Shown piece by piece: positions 42,666-51,541 of a DNA stretch of 64,000 nucleotides (positions within the stretch are counted from its first letter, which is position 1; each line of letters starts with the position of its first letter). Source of the DNA: CAVVDT01 sp963747005 (GTDB lineage Bacteria; Pseudomonadota; Alphaproteobacteria; Rhizobiales; Aestuariivirgaceae); contig CAVVDT010000008.1 in assembly GCA_963747005.1 (NCBI GenBank), forward strand, positions 248,001-312,000, given 5' to 3'. The notes beneath the pieces were generated by a model. The model did no database searches. It saw only the letters and a program-made list of their open reading frames with translations, and was not told where the DNA came from. The position numbers and the translations under genes were made by a program.

Positions 42666-43931
42666 TCATGATGCGGCAAGCGCGGCATCGAACATGTCGA
42701 CAGGCCCCAGCTTGCCAGGTTTCAGATAGAACGACATGGGCTCGCCGCCGATGGTGACGGCGCGCGACGTGCCGGGACCCTCGTAGGGTCCGGCCTCCAG
42801 CGCCCGGCACCTCAGCGCCTCGAGAACGGCGCCCGAGGTCTCGCCACCCGCCACCACGTATTTGCGCACCCCGAGGCCGGCGAGGCCCACGGCGATGCGC
42901 CCGATGATGCGCTCGGCAAGCCGGGCGGCGGCGCGGCGACCGAGTCGCTTTTGCAGGGCGGCCACCTCGGCCGGCCGGCTCGATACGGCGATGGCGAGTG
43001 GGCCGCTTGCCAGCAGCGGTGCCGCCCAGGCGACAGCCTCGGCGGCAAAGGCCGTCTCGCGGCCCAGCCCGGCGGCCGGGTCGAGCATCAGCACGGGATG
43101 GCGGGACCTGAAATTTTCGAGTTGTTCGAACGTGCGCTCGGCGCAGCTTCCCGCCAGCACCGCGCCGTAGCCCTCGATGCGGGGCAGGGGCGCAAGCGGC
43201 AAGGCAGGTCCCAGCAATCCCCTTTGCCGCCATAAGGCGGCATAGGTCTCGCACACCGTCGAACCGCCGGTCATCAGCGGCCAGTCGATCGAGACTTCGG
43301 CCAGCCGCGCGAGATCGGCATCGTCGGCACCGTCGGCGATGGCATAGGCAAAGCCTTCCGCCTGCAGTCCGGCGATGCGCGCTTCGAGTGCCTCAGTGCC
43401 CGCGATCAGGTCCTCATGGCGGATGAGGCCGACCTTGCGGGCCGTCTGGCGCTGCAGGACCGCAACCAGGTTGGGCTCGCGCATGGGGGTCAGCGGGTCG
43501 AGCCGTTTGGGCGAATTCGAGATGAGCTGGTCGAAGGCGAACAGATGGCCCTGGAAGACAAAGCGCCTGACCGCCGGAAAGGCCGGGCAAAAGGCGGTGA
43601 AGCGGGCGCCGGTACGCTCCATCAGGCAATCGGCCGCGGGCCCGATATTGCCGCGCGGGGTCGAATCGAAGGTGGCGCAGTATTTGAAGAACACCTGGCG
43701 CGGCCGGCCGGCCTTGAGGAGATCGAAGGCGGCATCAACAAGGCTGACCGCCGAAGCGGCGGGGGTCACCCTTGATTTGAGACACACCACGGCCGCCTCG
43801 CTGCCGTCGAGATCGGCGGGCGTCGCAAAGCGTGTCAGCAGGCGGGTGCGCACCCCGTCGCGCACCAGGATCGAGGCAAGTTCGAGCCCGCCGGTGAAAT
43901 CGTCGGCAATGGCACCCAGGAGCAGCGCCAC
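42666..43931 (-). CDS. Four-carbon acid sugar kinase family protein (OtnK/DUF1537)
   Basis: 421 residues from a GTG at 43931 with GGGGGGAA seven bases upstream. The N-terminal domain begins LLGAIADDFTGGLELA, the signature of 3-oxo-tetronate/D-threonate kinases, which phosphorylate the sugar acid at O4. The C-terminal nucleotide-binding domain has VAGGETSGAVLEAL and the terminal MSFYLKPGKLG motif of the family. First gene of the leftward operon and divergent from the aminotransferase across the palindrome at 43985-44003. Exact acid sugar unknown. Confidence 0.88.
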   Translation of the reverse strand: MALLLGAIADDFTGGLELASILVRDGVRTRLLTRFATPADLDGSEAAVVCLKSRVTPAASAVSLVDAAFDLLKAGRPRQVFFKYCATFDSTPRGNIGPAADCLMERTGARFTAFCPAFPAVRRFVFQGHLFAFDQLISNSPKRLDPLTPMREPNLVAVLQRQTARKVGLIRHEDLIAGTEALEARIAGLQAEGFAYAIADGADDADLARLAEVSIDWPLMTGGSTVCETYAALWRQRGLLGPALPLAPLPRIEGYGAVLAGSCAERTFEQLENFRSRHPVLMLDPAAGLGRETAFAAEAVAWAAPLLASGPLAIAVSSRPAEVAALQKRLGRRAAARLAERIIGRIAVGLAGLGVRKYVVAGGETSGAVLEALRCRALEAGPYEGPGTSRAVTIGGEPMSFYLKPGKLGPVDMFDAALAAS

Positions 43932-43984
43932 GATGGTTCCCCCCAACAAATTTGTCGGCCATAGCCTTTGACAGGCTGCAAGCG

Positions 43985-44003
43985 ATGATACAAGATATAT
44001 CAT
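43985..44003. promoter_or_regulatory. Candidate GntR/FCD operator
   Basis: A perfect 6-bp dyad, ATGATA at 43985-43990 and TATCAT at 43998-44003, with a 7-base spacer. It lies in the divergent gap between the kinase (start 43931) and aminotransferase (start 44012). FCD-type GntR regulators bind short dyads like this, and one is encoded at 45255 in the same operon. Its distance of 8 bases from the aminotransferase ATG would suit a repressor. Confidence 0.5.
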
Positions 44004-44011
44004 TGCTGACA

Positions 44012-45262
44012 ATGCCTGGGGATGATGCCTTGAACGAGAATCGCCTAAGCCAGGATGCGTTGCTCAGGGCCCGCGCCCTGCGGGTTATTCCCGGCGGCAT
44101 GTGGGGGCACCAGAACGCCGGCCGGCTGCCGGCCGCCTACCCGCAATATTTTACCCGCGGCGAGGGCTGCCACCTCTGGGATGCCGACGGCCGCGAATAC
44201 ATCGATTTCATGTGCGCCTGGGGGCCCATGATCCTCGGCTACAACGATCCCGATGTGGAGGCAGCGGCCGCCGTCCAGCGCCGGCGCGGTGACGGCCTAA
44301 ACGGGCCGGCTGCATGCCTTGTCGAACTGGCCGAACTGGTGGTCGACATCGTGCCGCATGCCGATTGGGCGATGTTCCAGAAGAACGGCACCGATGCCAC
44401 CACCCTGTGCGTGGTCATCGCCCGCGCCGCCACCGGCAAGCGCAAGATCCTGGTGGCCGAGGGCGCCTACCATGGCGCCCTGCCGTGGTGCAATCCCTAC
44501 CCGCTCGGCGCAACCCCTGAAGACCGCATGCATGTCCTCAGGTTCGACTACAACGATGTCGCAAGCCTTGAGGCCGCGGCCGATCTGGCCGGCGACGATC
44601 TGGCCGGGGTGATCGTTTCCGCCTTCAAGCACGATTACGGCAAGGCGCATGTGTTGCCGACGCGCGATTTTGCCGGCGCCGTACGCGCCCTGTGCGACCG
44701 TACCGGGGCGGCCATGATCCTCGACGATGTACGCGCCGGCTTTCGCCTGCATCGGGGGGGAAGCTGGGAGCCGCTGGGCGTCAGGCCCGACCTTGCCGCC
44801 TGGAGCAAGGCCATCGCCAACGGCCGGGCACTCGCCATGGTCACCGGCAACGACCCTTTCCGCGAGGCTGCCGCCAGCGTCTTCACCACCGGGTCGTTCT
44901 GGACCGCGGCGGTACCCATGGCGGCGGCAATCGCCACCATCAACAAGCTCAAGGCAAGCGATGCCGTCAGCCACATGCAGGCCATGGGCCAGCGGTTGCG
45001 TGATGGGCTGGATCGCCAGGCCGCCGCCCATGGCCTCCGCCTCAGGCAATCCGGGCCGCCGCAGATGCCGGTCATGCTTTTCGATGACGATGACGACCGG
45101 AAAAAAGGCTGGCTGTTCTGCACCGAGGCGCTGAAGCGCGGCGTCTATCTGCACGCCATGCACACCATGTTTTTATCCGCCGCGCATACCGTGGCCGACA
45201 TCGACCGGGCGCTGGAGGCCACCGACGCCGCCATGGCCGTCGTGGCGAGGACCTATGGATGA
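44012..45262 (+). CDS. Class III PLP-dependent aminotransferase (glutamate-1-semialdehyde aminomutase-like)
   Basis: 416 residues from the ATG at 44012; the ATG at 43952 would put the operator palindrome in the gene. The family N-terminus LRARALRVIPGGMWGHQN is followed by the PLP phosphate site KNGTDATTLCV, the aromatic stacking region GAYHGALPW, LDDVRAGFR with the cofactor Asp, and the Schiff-base Lys at about 266 (WSKAIANG). GSA aminomutase proper has a different context (haem synthesis), so this is likely an aminotransferase in the cluster's catabolic path. The 3' end overlaps the regulator gene. Confidence 0.85.
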   Translation: MPGDDALNENRLSQDALLRARALRVIPGGMWGHQNAGRLPAAYPQYFTRGEGCHLWDADGREYIDFMCAWGPMILGYNDPDVEAAAAVQRRRGDGLNGPAACLVELAELVVDIVPHADWAMFQKNGTDATTLCVVIARAATGKRKILVAEGAYHGALPWCNPYPLGATPEDRMHVLRFDYNDVASLEAAADLAGDDLAGVIVSAFKHDYGKAHVLPTRDFAGAVRALCDRTGAAMILDDVRAGFRLHRGGSWEPLGVRPDLAAWSKAIANGRALAMVTGNDPFREAAASVFTTGSFWTAAVPMAAAIATINKLKASDAVSHMQAMGQRLRDGLDRQAAAHGLRLRQSGPPQMPVMLFDDDDDRKKGWLFCTEALKRGVYLHAMHTMFLSAAHTVADIDRALEATDAAMAVVARTYG

Positions 45263-45989
45263 GGCCGGCATGACGAAAGCTGCCGCACATCTGTCGCTGG
45301 TCGAACGGCTCGACTTCGAGCCGGCAACGGCGCCGAGTCGTTCCGACCGGGTCTACCGGCAACTGCGCGAGCGCTTGATGCGCGGGTTGCTGAGGCCGCA
45401 CGAGCGCCTCAAGATCCGCGAACTCGCAGCGGCGCTTTCGACCAGCGAGACGCCGGTCAGGGAAGCGATTTTCAAGCTGGTGCGCGACGGAGCGGTCGAG
45501 CTCAAGCCGCATTCCTATGTGCGTGTCAGGCGGCTGAGCCTCACCGAATACTACGAGGCGCGCGACATCCGCCTGGAACTGGAGCCGCTGGCGGCCGAGC
45601 GTGCCCTGACCCATATCGACGAAGCCGACGTTGCACGGCTGGCCGGCATCCATCGCACCCTTATAGACGCCGAGCAGTCAAAGTCCTACGAGGCGGCGAT
45701 CCTCGCCAATTTCGATTTCCATTTCGGCCTCTACCGGCGCTCGGGGCTGCACCAGCTCATCTCCATCCTGGAGAACCTGTGGACGCAACTCGGCCCCATG
45801 CTCAACTACCTCTATCCCGACGGCCACCCCACCTATGCCGGCGCGCACCAGCACGAGAACGTCCTTGCCGCGCTCGAACGGCGCGATGCCCGGGCGCTCA
45901 GAAAGGCGATCCGCGACGACATGATCGAGGGCGGTCACAATTTCGTGCGGGTGCTGGAGCGGCTCGAATCCGGCGAGGGTCGACAATGA
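45255..45989 (+). CDS. GntR family regulator, FCD subfamily
   Basis: 244 residues. The N-terminal winged helix (SDRVYRQLRERLMRGLL, then ELAAALSTSETPVREA) is typical of GntR, and the C-terminal all-helical FCD domain holds metal-ligand candidates (FDFHFGLYR, then HQHENVLAALERRD). Such proteins usually repress sugar-acid or amino-acid catabolic genes until the substrate binds. It overlaps the aminotransferase before and the transketolase after. The palindrome at 43985-44003 is its likely target. Confidence 0.88.
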   Translation: MDEAGMTKAAAHLSLVERLDFEPATAPSRSDRVYRQLRERLMRGLLRPHERLKIRELAAALSTSETPVREAIFKLVRDGAVELKPHSYVRVRRLSLTEYYEARDIRLELEPLAAERALTHIDEADVARLAGIHRTLIDAEQSKSYEAAILANFDFHFGLYRRSGLHQLISILENLWTQLGPMLNYLYPDGHPTYAGAHQHENVLAALERRDARALRKAIRDDMIEGGHNFVRVLERLESGEGRQ

Positions 45990-46858
45990 CGGGGACCGGC
46001 CGCAACATTTCCGAGGCCTTTCTAGCCGAACGTGCCAGTTTCGTGCGGCTGGAGACGGTAAGGCTGGCGCGCATTGCCGGTGCCGGCCATTATTCCAGCA
46101 CCTTCTCCTGCGCCGAACTGCTGGCGGCGCTCTATTATGCCCATCTGCGCATCAATCCGGCCGAACCGAAATGGGCCGATCGCGATCGCTTCGTGCTTTC
46201 CAAGGGCCACGTCGCCATCGGCCTTTATCCCGTGCTTGCCGATCTCGGCTTCTTCGACAGGCATCTGCTCGACAACTACACCCGCCTCGGGAGCCCGTTC
46301 GGCGACCATCCCGACATGAAGCGCATCCCCGGCATCGACTTTTCTTCCGGCTCGCTCGGCCACGGGCTTTCCATCGGGCTGGGCATGGCGCTTGCCGCGC
46401 GGGCGCAGAAGCGCTCCTGCCGGGTTTATGTGATGCTCGGCGACGGGGAATTGCACGAGGGCCAGGTGTGGGAGGCGGCGATGGCCGCCGGGCATTTTGG
46501 CACGCAGGGGCTCATCGCCATTGTCGACCGCAACGGCCTGTGCATCGACGGGCGTACCGAGGAGGTGATGACGGTGGAGCCCATCGAGGCGCGCTTTGCC
46601 GCCTTCGGCTGGCAGACCACGCGCATCGACGGCCATGACTTCAAGGCCATTCTCGGCGCGCTCGATGGCCTCAAGGCCGCCGGGCGCGGCAAGCCCCAGC
46701 TTATCGTCGCCGACACCATCAAGGGGCGCGGCGTCGAACGCATGGAAATGGCGTTGAACTGGCACGTCGGCAATCTCGCCGGCTCCGACTATGACGACGT
46801 GGTGGCCGAACTGAAAGCCGGCCTCAAACCGTCGCGCCATCGCGAGGGCGTGGCATGA
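45986..46858 (+). CDS. Transketolase, N-terminal (TPP-binding) subunit
   Basis: 290 residues beginning in an ATGA overlap. TPP-dependent transketolase subunit: SKGHVAIGLYPVL, SSGSLGHGLSIGLGMA and the GDGE...N thiamine motif (GDGELHEGQVWEA then VDRNGL). Housekeeping transketolase is a single ~660-residue chain. Split forms like this pair often belong to specialised sugar or sugar-acid routes; apulose-phosphate transketolase is a known example. Here the ketol donor is not known. Confidence 0.9.
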   Translation: MTGTGRNISEAFLAERASFVRLETVRLARIAGAGHYSSTFSCAELLAALYYAHLRINPAEPKWADRDRFVLSKGHVAIGLYPVLADLGFFDRHLLDNYTRLGSPFGDHPDMKRIPGIDFSSGSLGHGLSIGLGMALAARAQKRSCRVYVMLGDGELHEGQVWEAAMAAGHFGTQGLIAIVDRNGLCIDGRTEEVMTVEPIEARFAAFGWQTTRIDGHDFKAILGALDGLKAAGRGKPQLIVADTIKGRGVERMEMALNWHVGNLAGSDYDDVVAELKAGLKPSRHREGVA

Positions 46859-47877
46859 GCGGTCAGAGCCAATCCGACATCTTTACCGGCACATCATCGG
46901 CCAAGGCGGAACTGAAGGATGAGCGCTCGGTCAAGGGTACGCCCGCCGAGGCGCTTCCCGCCTTCGTGCTGGGCGCGGAACTGGCCGATCTTGCCGAGGG
47001 CGATCCGCGCATCTGCGTGCTGACCGCCGATCTCGCCTCGGCCAACCGCACCGTCGACTTCAAGGCGCGCCACCCCGAACGCTTTTTCGATTTCGGCATT
47101 GCGGAAAAGAACATGATCACCGCGGCGGCCGGCATGGCGGCCTGCGGCATGGTGCCGTTCGCGGCCACTTTCGCCTCGTTCTGCGCACTTCTGGGGGCCG
47201 AGCAGATTCGCACCGACTGCGCCTATCCCAGGATGCCGGTCAGGGTGGTCGGCCATCACAGCGGCATCTCCATGGGCTTTTACGGCACCAGCCATCACGC
47301 CAGCGAGGACCTCGGCATGATGCGCACCATTGCCGACCTGACCGTGGTATGCGCCGCCGATGCCAACGCGCTGAGGGCGGTGCTCCGCGCTTCGCTCGAT
47401 CATCCAGGCGCGATGTATATCCGTCTCGGGCGCGGGCGCGACCCGGAGGTCTACCCTCGGGTGCCGGCAGACTTCGCCTTCGGCCGCGCCATCCGCCTGC
47501 GCGAGGGTTCGGACCTCACCATCATCACCACGGGCACCGAGGTGCGCCCGGTGCTCGATGCCGCCGAGGTGCTCGGCCGCGATGGCATCGCAGCGCGCGT
47601 CGTCGACATGCACACCATCAAGCCGCTGGACGAGGCTGAGGTCAAGGCGGCGGCGGCCGAGACCGGCGCCATCCTGACGGTAGAAGAACACAATATCATC
47701 GGCGGTCTGGGGAGTGCGGTTGCCGAAGTGCTGGCCGGCGGGCCGCAGGTCAAATTCAAGCGTCACGGCATACCCGACACTTTTGCCCCGGTGGGGCCGC
47801 CGCCGGCGCTTTATGCCCGATTCCGGCTCGATGCAGCCGGGATCGTGGCGGTGGTGAAAGAACTGCTTTTCAAGTGA
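46855..47877 (+). CDS. Transketolase, C-terminal (pyrimidine-binding) subunit
   Basis: 340 residues, overlapping the N-terminal subunit by 4 bp. It contains the catalytic Glu region RFFDFGIAEKNMITAAAGMA, which activates TPP across the dimer, and the C-terminal regulatory-like domain (VEEHNIIGGLGSAVAEVL). The first ~35 residues, Ser/Glu/Lys-rich, precede the domain and are not conserved. It forms the active enzyme with the preceding gene product. Confidence 0.9.
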   Translation: MSGQSQSDIFTGTSSAKAELKDERSVKGTPAEALPAFVLGAELADLAEGDPRICVLTADLASANRTVDFKARHPERFFDFGIAEKNMITAAAGMAACGMVPFAATFASFCALLGAEQIRTDCAYPRMPVRVVGHHSGISMGFYGTSHHASEDLGMMRTIADLTVVCAADANALRAVLRASLDHPGAMYIRLGRGRDPEVYPRVPADFAFGRAIRLREGSDLTIITTGTEVRPVLDAAEVLGRDGIAARVVDMHTIKPLDEAEVKAAAAETGAILTVEEHNIIGGLGSAVAEVLAGGPQVKFKRHGIPDTFAPVGPPPALYARFRLDAAGIVAVVKELLFK

Positions 47878-47935
47878 TTGATCGTTTTTGGCAATGGCGT
47901 CCGGCGAGGCGCTGAAAACAGGGAGGAAGACGACC

Positions 47936-49543
47936 ATGAAGACTGCATATCGGCCTACCCGGCGACGGGCGCTGCTCGTAGCCGCTACCATGCTCACGGC
48001 CCTCGGCCTCGGCGGCGGCGCTCCCGCCATGGCCGCCGGCCAGCCGCTGGTGATCGCGCGCGACTTCGACTTCAATTCGCTCGATCCGGCCCGCGCCTGG
48101 TGCGACAGCTGCCAGATCTACCTCACCAATACCTATGAGTCGCTGATCCGGCTGGCGCCCGACAACCAGACCCTGCAGCCGGGCCTGGCACAGTCCTGGG
48201 AGTCCAACGCCGACCAGACGCTGTTCACGTTCCACCTCGACCCCAAGGCGGTGTTCTCCGACGGCTCGCCCGTCGAGGCCAAGGACGTCAAGTGGTCGTG
48301 GGAGCGGCTGCACAACATCAAGGGCGGCCCGTCCTTCATGATGGACGGCGTCAAGAGCATCGAGGCGCCTGATGCCCATACCGTGGTCGTCACCATGGAC
48401 GCACCCAACTCGGAATTCCTCGGCATCCTGACCGCTTCCTACACCGGCGTCATCAACTCCGACGTAGCCATGCAGCATGGCGCCAACGACAGTGCCGACG
48501 CCGACAAGACCGACACGGCGGAAAGCTGGTTCCTCGCCAATTCGGCCGGCAGCGGTCCCTACGTGCTTGAGGACTACAAGCCCGACGACGAACTGCGCTT
48601 CAAGGCCAATCCGCATTACACCCGCACCAAGGTCGGCATCGACGAGGTGGTGATGAAAAACACCAAGGACGCCGTGGCGCAGGCCCAGATGCTGGAAAAC
48701 GGCTCTGCCGACGTTGCCATGCAGATCGACCCGGACACGGCCAAGAGCCTGCCGGCCGACAAGGTGACAACCGAGATCGTGCCGTCCTTCAACTTCGTCT
48801 ATGTGGCGCTGTCGCCGGGGGCCAAGGCCAACAAGGTGAAGCTGACCAAGGACGTGCGCGAAGCCTTTGCGCTGGCGCTCGACTATGACGGCATCATCCA
48901 GTTCACCGTCGGCGGCGCGGGCAAGCCGCAGCCGGCGCCCATCCCCAACGGCTTCCCCGGCACCGCAGACCTGCCCATCCCGCATCAGGATCTCGCCAAG
49001 GCCAAGGAGTTGCTGAAGGCCGCCGGCCACCCGGACGGCTTTTCCATCGATGCCATCTTCCCCAACATGAACGTCTACGGCGTCGATCTGTCGTTGCTCA
49101 TGCAGAAGGTGCAGCAGGACGTCGCCAGGGTCGGCATCAAGATCAACCTGCAGCCGGTCGAGTTCTCGGTGTGGCGCAGCCACGTCAGCGGCGACGGCAT
49201 CCCGCTGACCGCGGTGTTCTATGCGCCCGACTATTACGGCTCGGGCCAGTACGTGCAGTATTTCGGCATGTATGAAGGCACCGCCTGGTGGAAGCGTGCC
49301 GGCGGCCAGCACGATGCAAGCGTCACCAATGCCGAAGAGGGCACGCTGCTGCAGAAGGCGCTCGCCTCACCGGAAAGCGCCAAGGCGGGAATCTATCACC
49401 AGATCGCCATGGACATGATCAGCGACAAGATCATCATGCCGGTGGTCAGCCCCAGCCTGGTGCTGGCCTACGGCAAGTCGATCACCGGCGTACGTTACAG
49501 CGCCTGCTGTAACCTGCCGATCGACGAGATCTCGCGCAAATGA
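47936..49543 (+). CDS. ABC transporter substrate-binding protein, family 5 (DppA/OppA-like)
   Basis: 535 residues from the ATG at 47936, preceded by GGGAGGAAG. It has a signal peptide with an Arg-rich start (YRPTRRRALLVAATML, cleaved after AMAA), then the SBP_bac_5 fold (LQPGLAQSWESN, VFSDGSPVEAKDVKWSWERL). Family members bind di- or oligopeptides, but also opines and sugars. The context of aminotransferases suggests an amino-compound. A stem-loop between this gene and the permeases likely sets expression level. Confidence 0.88.
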   Translation: MKTAYRPTRRRALLVAATMLTALGLGGGAPAMAAGQPLVIARDFDFNSLDPARAWCDSCQIYLTNTYESLIRLAPDNQTLQPGLAQSWESNADQTLFTFHLDPKAVFSDGSPVEAKDVKWSWERLHNIKGGPSFMMDGVKSIEAPDAHTVVVTMDAPNSEFLGILTASYTGVINSDVAMQHGANDSADADKTDTAESWFLANSAGSGPYVLEDYKPDDELRFKANPHYTRTKVGIDEVVMKNTKDAVAQAQMLENGSADVAMQIDPDTAKSLPADKVTTEIVPSFNFVYVALSPGAKANKVKLTKDVREAFALALDYDGIIQFTVGGAGKPQPAPIPNGFPGTADLPIPHQDLAKAKELLKAAGHPDGFSIDAIFPNMNVYGVDLSLLMQKVQQDVARVGIKINLQPVEFSVWRSHVSGDGIPLTAVFYAPDYYGSGQYVQYFGMYEGTAWWKRAGGQHDASVTNAEEGTLLQKALASPESAKAGIYHQIAMDMISDKIIMPVVSPSLVLAYGKSITGVRYSACCNLPIDEISRK

Positions 49544-49554
49544 CGCTGACAGTG

Positions 49555-49581
49555 TGGCCGCAGGAGCGTATCCTGCGGCCA
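49555..49581 (+). terminator. Stem-loop after the binding-protein gene
   Basis: Perfect 11-bp stem: TGGCCGCAGGA (49555-49565) pairs with TCCTGCGGCCA (49571-49581) around a 5-base loop. It starts 12 bp past the stop. No T-run follows directly, so it is probably an mRNA-stabilising or attenuating hairpin rather than a full terminator, as the permease genes follow on the same strand. Confidence 0.5.
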
Positions 49582-49675
49582 TCTGGTACTTACTATTGCA
49601 AAAGGGATGCGTCATGAGACGGCCGGGCAAGGCCCGTGGACGTCGTTGCCCGACCTTGCCGATGGGCCGTAGTTC

Positions 49676-50689
49676 ATGAGGCGCTTCATCCTCCGCCGGC
49701 TGGTGGCGATGCCGTTCCTGGTTCTCGGCATCGTCACCGCCGCCTTTCTCATCAGCCACGCCACCCAGGGCGATCCGCTGATCTCGGTCCTCGGCGACCG
49801 GCAGATGGACAACCCGGAAGTGGTGGCCGCCGCCAAGGCACGCTGGGGACTCGACCGCCCGCTGCCGGAGCAGTACCTCATCTATGTGCGCAACCTTTTG
49901 ACCGGCGATCTCGGCGTTTCCATCCGCACCAAGCAGCCGGTGACCCGCGATCTCCTCGTCCGCCTGCCGGCGACGCTAGAACTGGTGATCGCCGCGATGA
50001 TCGTGGGCAGCGGCATCGGCATCGCGCTGGGGGTGCTGGCCGCGCGCTTCCGCGACCGGCCGTTCGACCATTTCTCGCGCCTCTTCGCCCTCATCGGTTC
50101 ATCGCTGCCGGTGTTCTGGTCGGGCCTCATCCTGCTCTTCATCTTCTCGGTCAAGGTGCACTGGATACCCGGGCCCGGCCGGCTCGATGCGCGCACCACG
50201 CCACCCGACTTCGTGACCGGATTCTACACCGTCGATTCGCTCATCGCCGGCGACTTTTCAAAGTTCGCCGAGGCGCTGCACCATCTGGCCCTGCCGGCGC
50301 TGGTGCTCGGGTGGGCGGTCATGGGCATCATCTCGCGCATGGTGCGCGCCAGCATGCTGGATGTCCTGTCGCAGGATTACATCCTCGCAGCACGGGCGCG
50401 CGGAGCCCGTGAGGGCCGGGTGCTGTTCCATCACGCCTTGCGCAACGCCCTCATCCCCACCCTCACCATCATCGGGTTTTCCTTCGCCTACCTGATCACC
50501 GGGGCGGTGCTGACGGAAACCATCTTCTCGTGGCCGGGGGTCGGATCCTATGCGGTCAACGCGGCACGCAACCTCGACTATCCGGCGATCATGGGGGTGA
50601 CCATCGTCGGCGGCCTCGCCTTCCTCATCACCAATCTGGTGACCGACATCACATATGCGCTGGCCGACCCGCGCATCGACATGCAGTGA
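49676..50689 (+). CDS. ABC transporter permease (DppB-like)
   Basis: 337 residues with six predicted membrane spans. N-terminal MRRFILRRLVAMPFLVLGIV is typical of DppB/OppB. The cytoplasmic EAA-type loop, RARGAREGRVLFHHALRNALIP, contacts the ATPases, and the C-terminus DITYALADPRIDMQ is the standard family ending. It forms the inner-membrane channel with the next gene's product. Confidence 0.9.
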   Translation: MRRFILRRLVAMPFLVLGIVTAAFLISHATQGDPLISVLGDRQMDNPEVVAAAKARWGLDRPLPEQYLIYVRNLLTGDLGVSIRTKQPVTRDLLVRLPATLELVIAAMIVGSGIGIALGVLAARFRDRPFDHFSRLFALIGSSLPVFWSGLILLFIFSVKVHWIPGPGRLDARTTPPDFVTGFYTVDSLIAGDFSKFAEALHHLALPALVLGWAVMGIISRMVRASMLDVLSQDYILAARARGAREGRVLFHHALRNALIPTLTIIGFSFAYLITGAVLTETIFSWPGVGSYAVNAARNLDYPAIMGVTIVGGLAFLITNLVTDITYALADPRIDMQ

Positions 50690-50698
50690 GGGGCGGCG

Positions 50699-51541
50699 AT
50701 GGTGGTTGCGACAACGAACTCACCCCCATGGCGGCGGCCTTCATGGCTCACTTTGCCGGTCGTGGCCGGCGGCGTCATCATCCTGGCCTGGGTATTGGTC
50801 GCCCTCACCGTGCCCCTGTGGACGCCCTATGATCCGGTAATGATGGCCGGGCGCCGGCTGCTGCCGCCCGATGCCGCGCACTGGCTCGGCACCGACGCGC
50901 TGGGGCGCGATGTCCTGGCGCGGACCCTGTGGGGCGCCCGCTTCTCGCTGCTCATGGCAGCGGCGGTAATCTCGGCCGCGGTGGTGATCGGGGCGGCGCT
51001 CGGCGCCATAGCGGGCTTCCTCGGCGGCCTCGCCGATGGCGCCATCATGCGCTTTGCCGATGTCACCCTGTCGTTCCCGCCGATCCTGCTGGCCATGGCG
51101 GTGACGGCCTCGCTCGGTCCGGGACTTCAGAATGCTGCGGTTGCCATGATCATCGTGTGGTGGCCGGTCTATGCCCGCCTGATGCGCGCCCAGGTGCTCA
51201 CCATCAAGGAGCGCGAGCATGTGGAGGCGGCGGTTGCCTGCGGGGCGCCGCCGAGGCGCGTGCTTGCCCGCCATATCCTGCCGCTGTGCTGGAGCCCGAT
51301 CCTCGTCAATGCCACCATGGACTTCGGCCAGGTGGTGCTGCTCGCCGCCTCGCTCTCCTTCATCGGGCTGGGTGCTTCGCCGCCGACGCCGGAATGGGGC
51401 CAGATGATTTCCGAGGGCGCCAACCGCTTCTATCAATGGTGGATCGCCTTCGGCCCCGGCATGGCGATCCTCACCATCGTGCTCGGCTTCAACTTCCTCG
51501 GCGATGGCGTGCGCGATCTCATGGACCCGAGGACGCAATGA
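50699..51541 (+). CDS. ABC transporter permease (DppC-like)
   Basis: 280 residues. Family signatures are HWLGTDALGRDVLARTLWGARFS near residue 60 (shown in part), a TM-helix bundle, the EAA loop VAACGAPPRRVLARHILP-like region and the C-terminus GDGVRDLMDPR. It starts 9 bp after the DppB stop; the first ~20 residues are polar and variable. It overlaps the ATPase gene by 4 bp. Confidence 0.9.
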   Translation: MVVATTNSPPWRRPSWLTLPVVAGGVIILAWVLVALTVPLWTPYDPVMMAGRRLLPPDAAHWLGTDALGRDVLARTLWGARFSLLMAAAVISAAVVIGAALGAIAGFLGGLADGAIMRFADVTLSFPPILLAMAVTASLGPGLQNAAVAMIIVWWPVYARLMRAQVLTIKEREHVEAAVACGAPPRRVLARHILPLCWSPILVNATMDFGQVVLLAASLSFIGLGASPPTPEWGQMISEGANRFYQWWIAFGPGMAILTIVLGFNFLGDGVRDLMDPRTQ

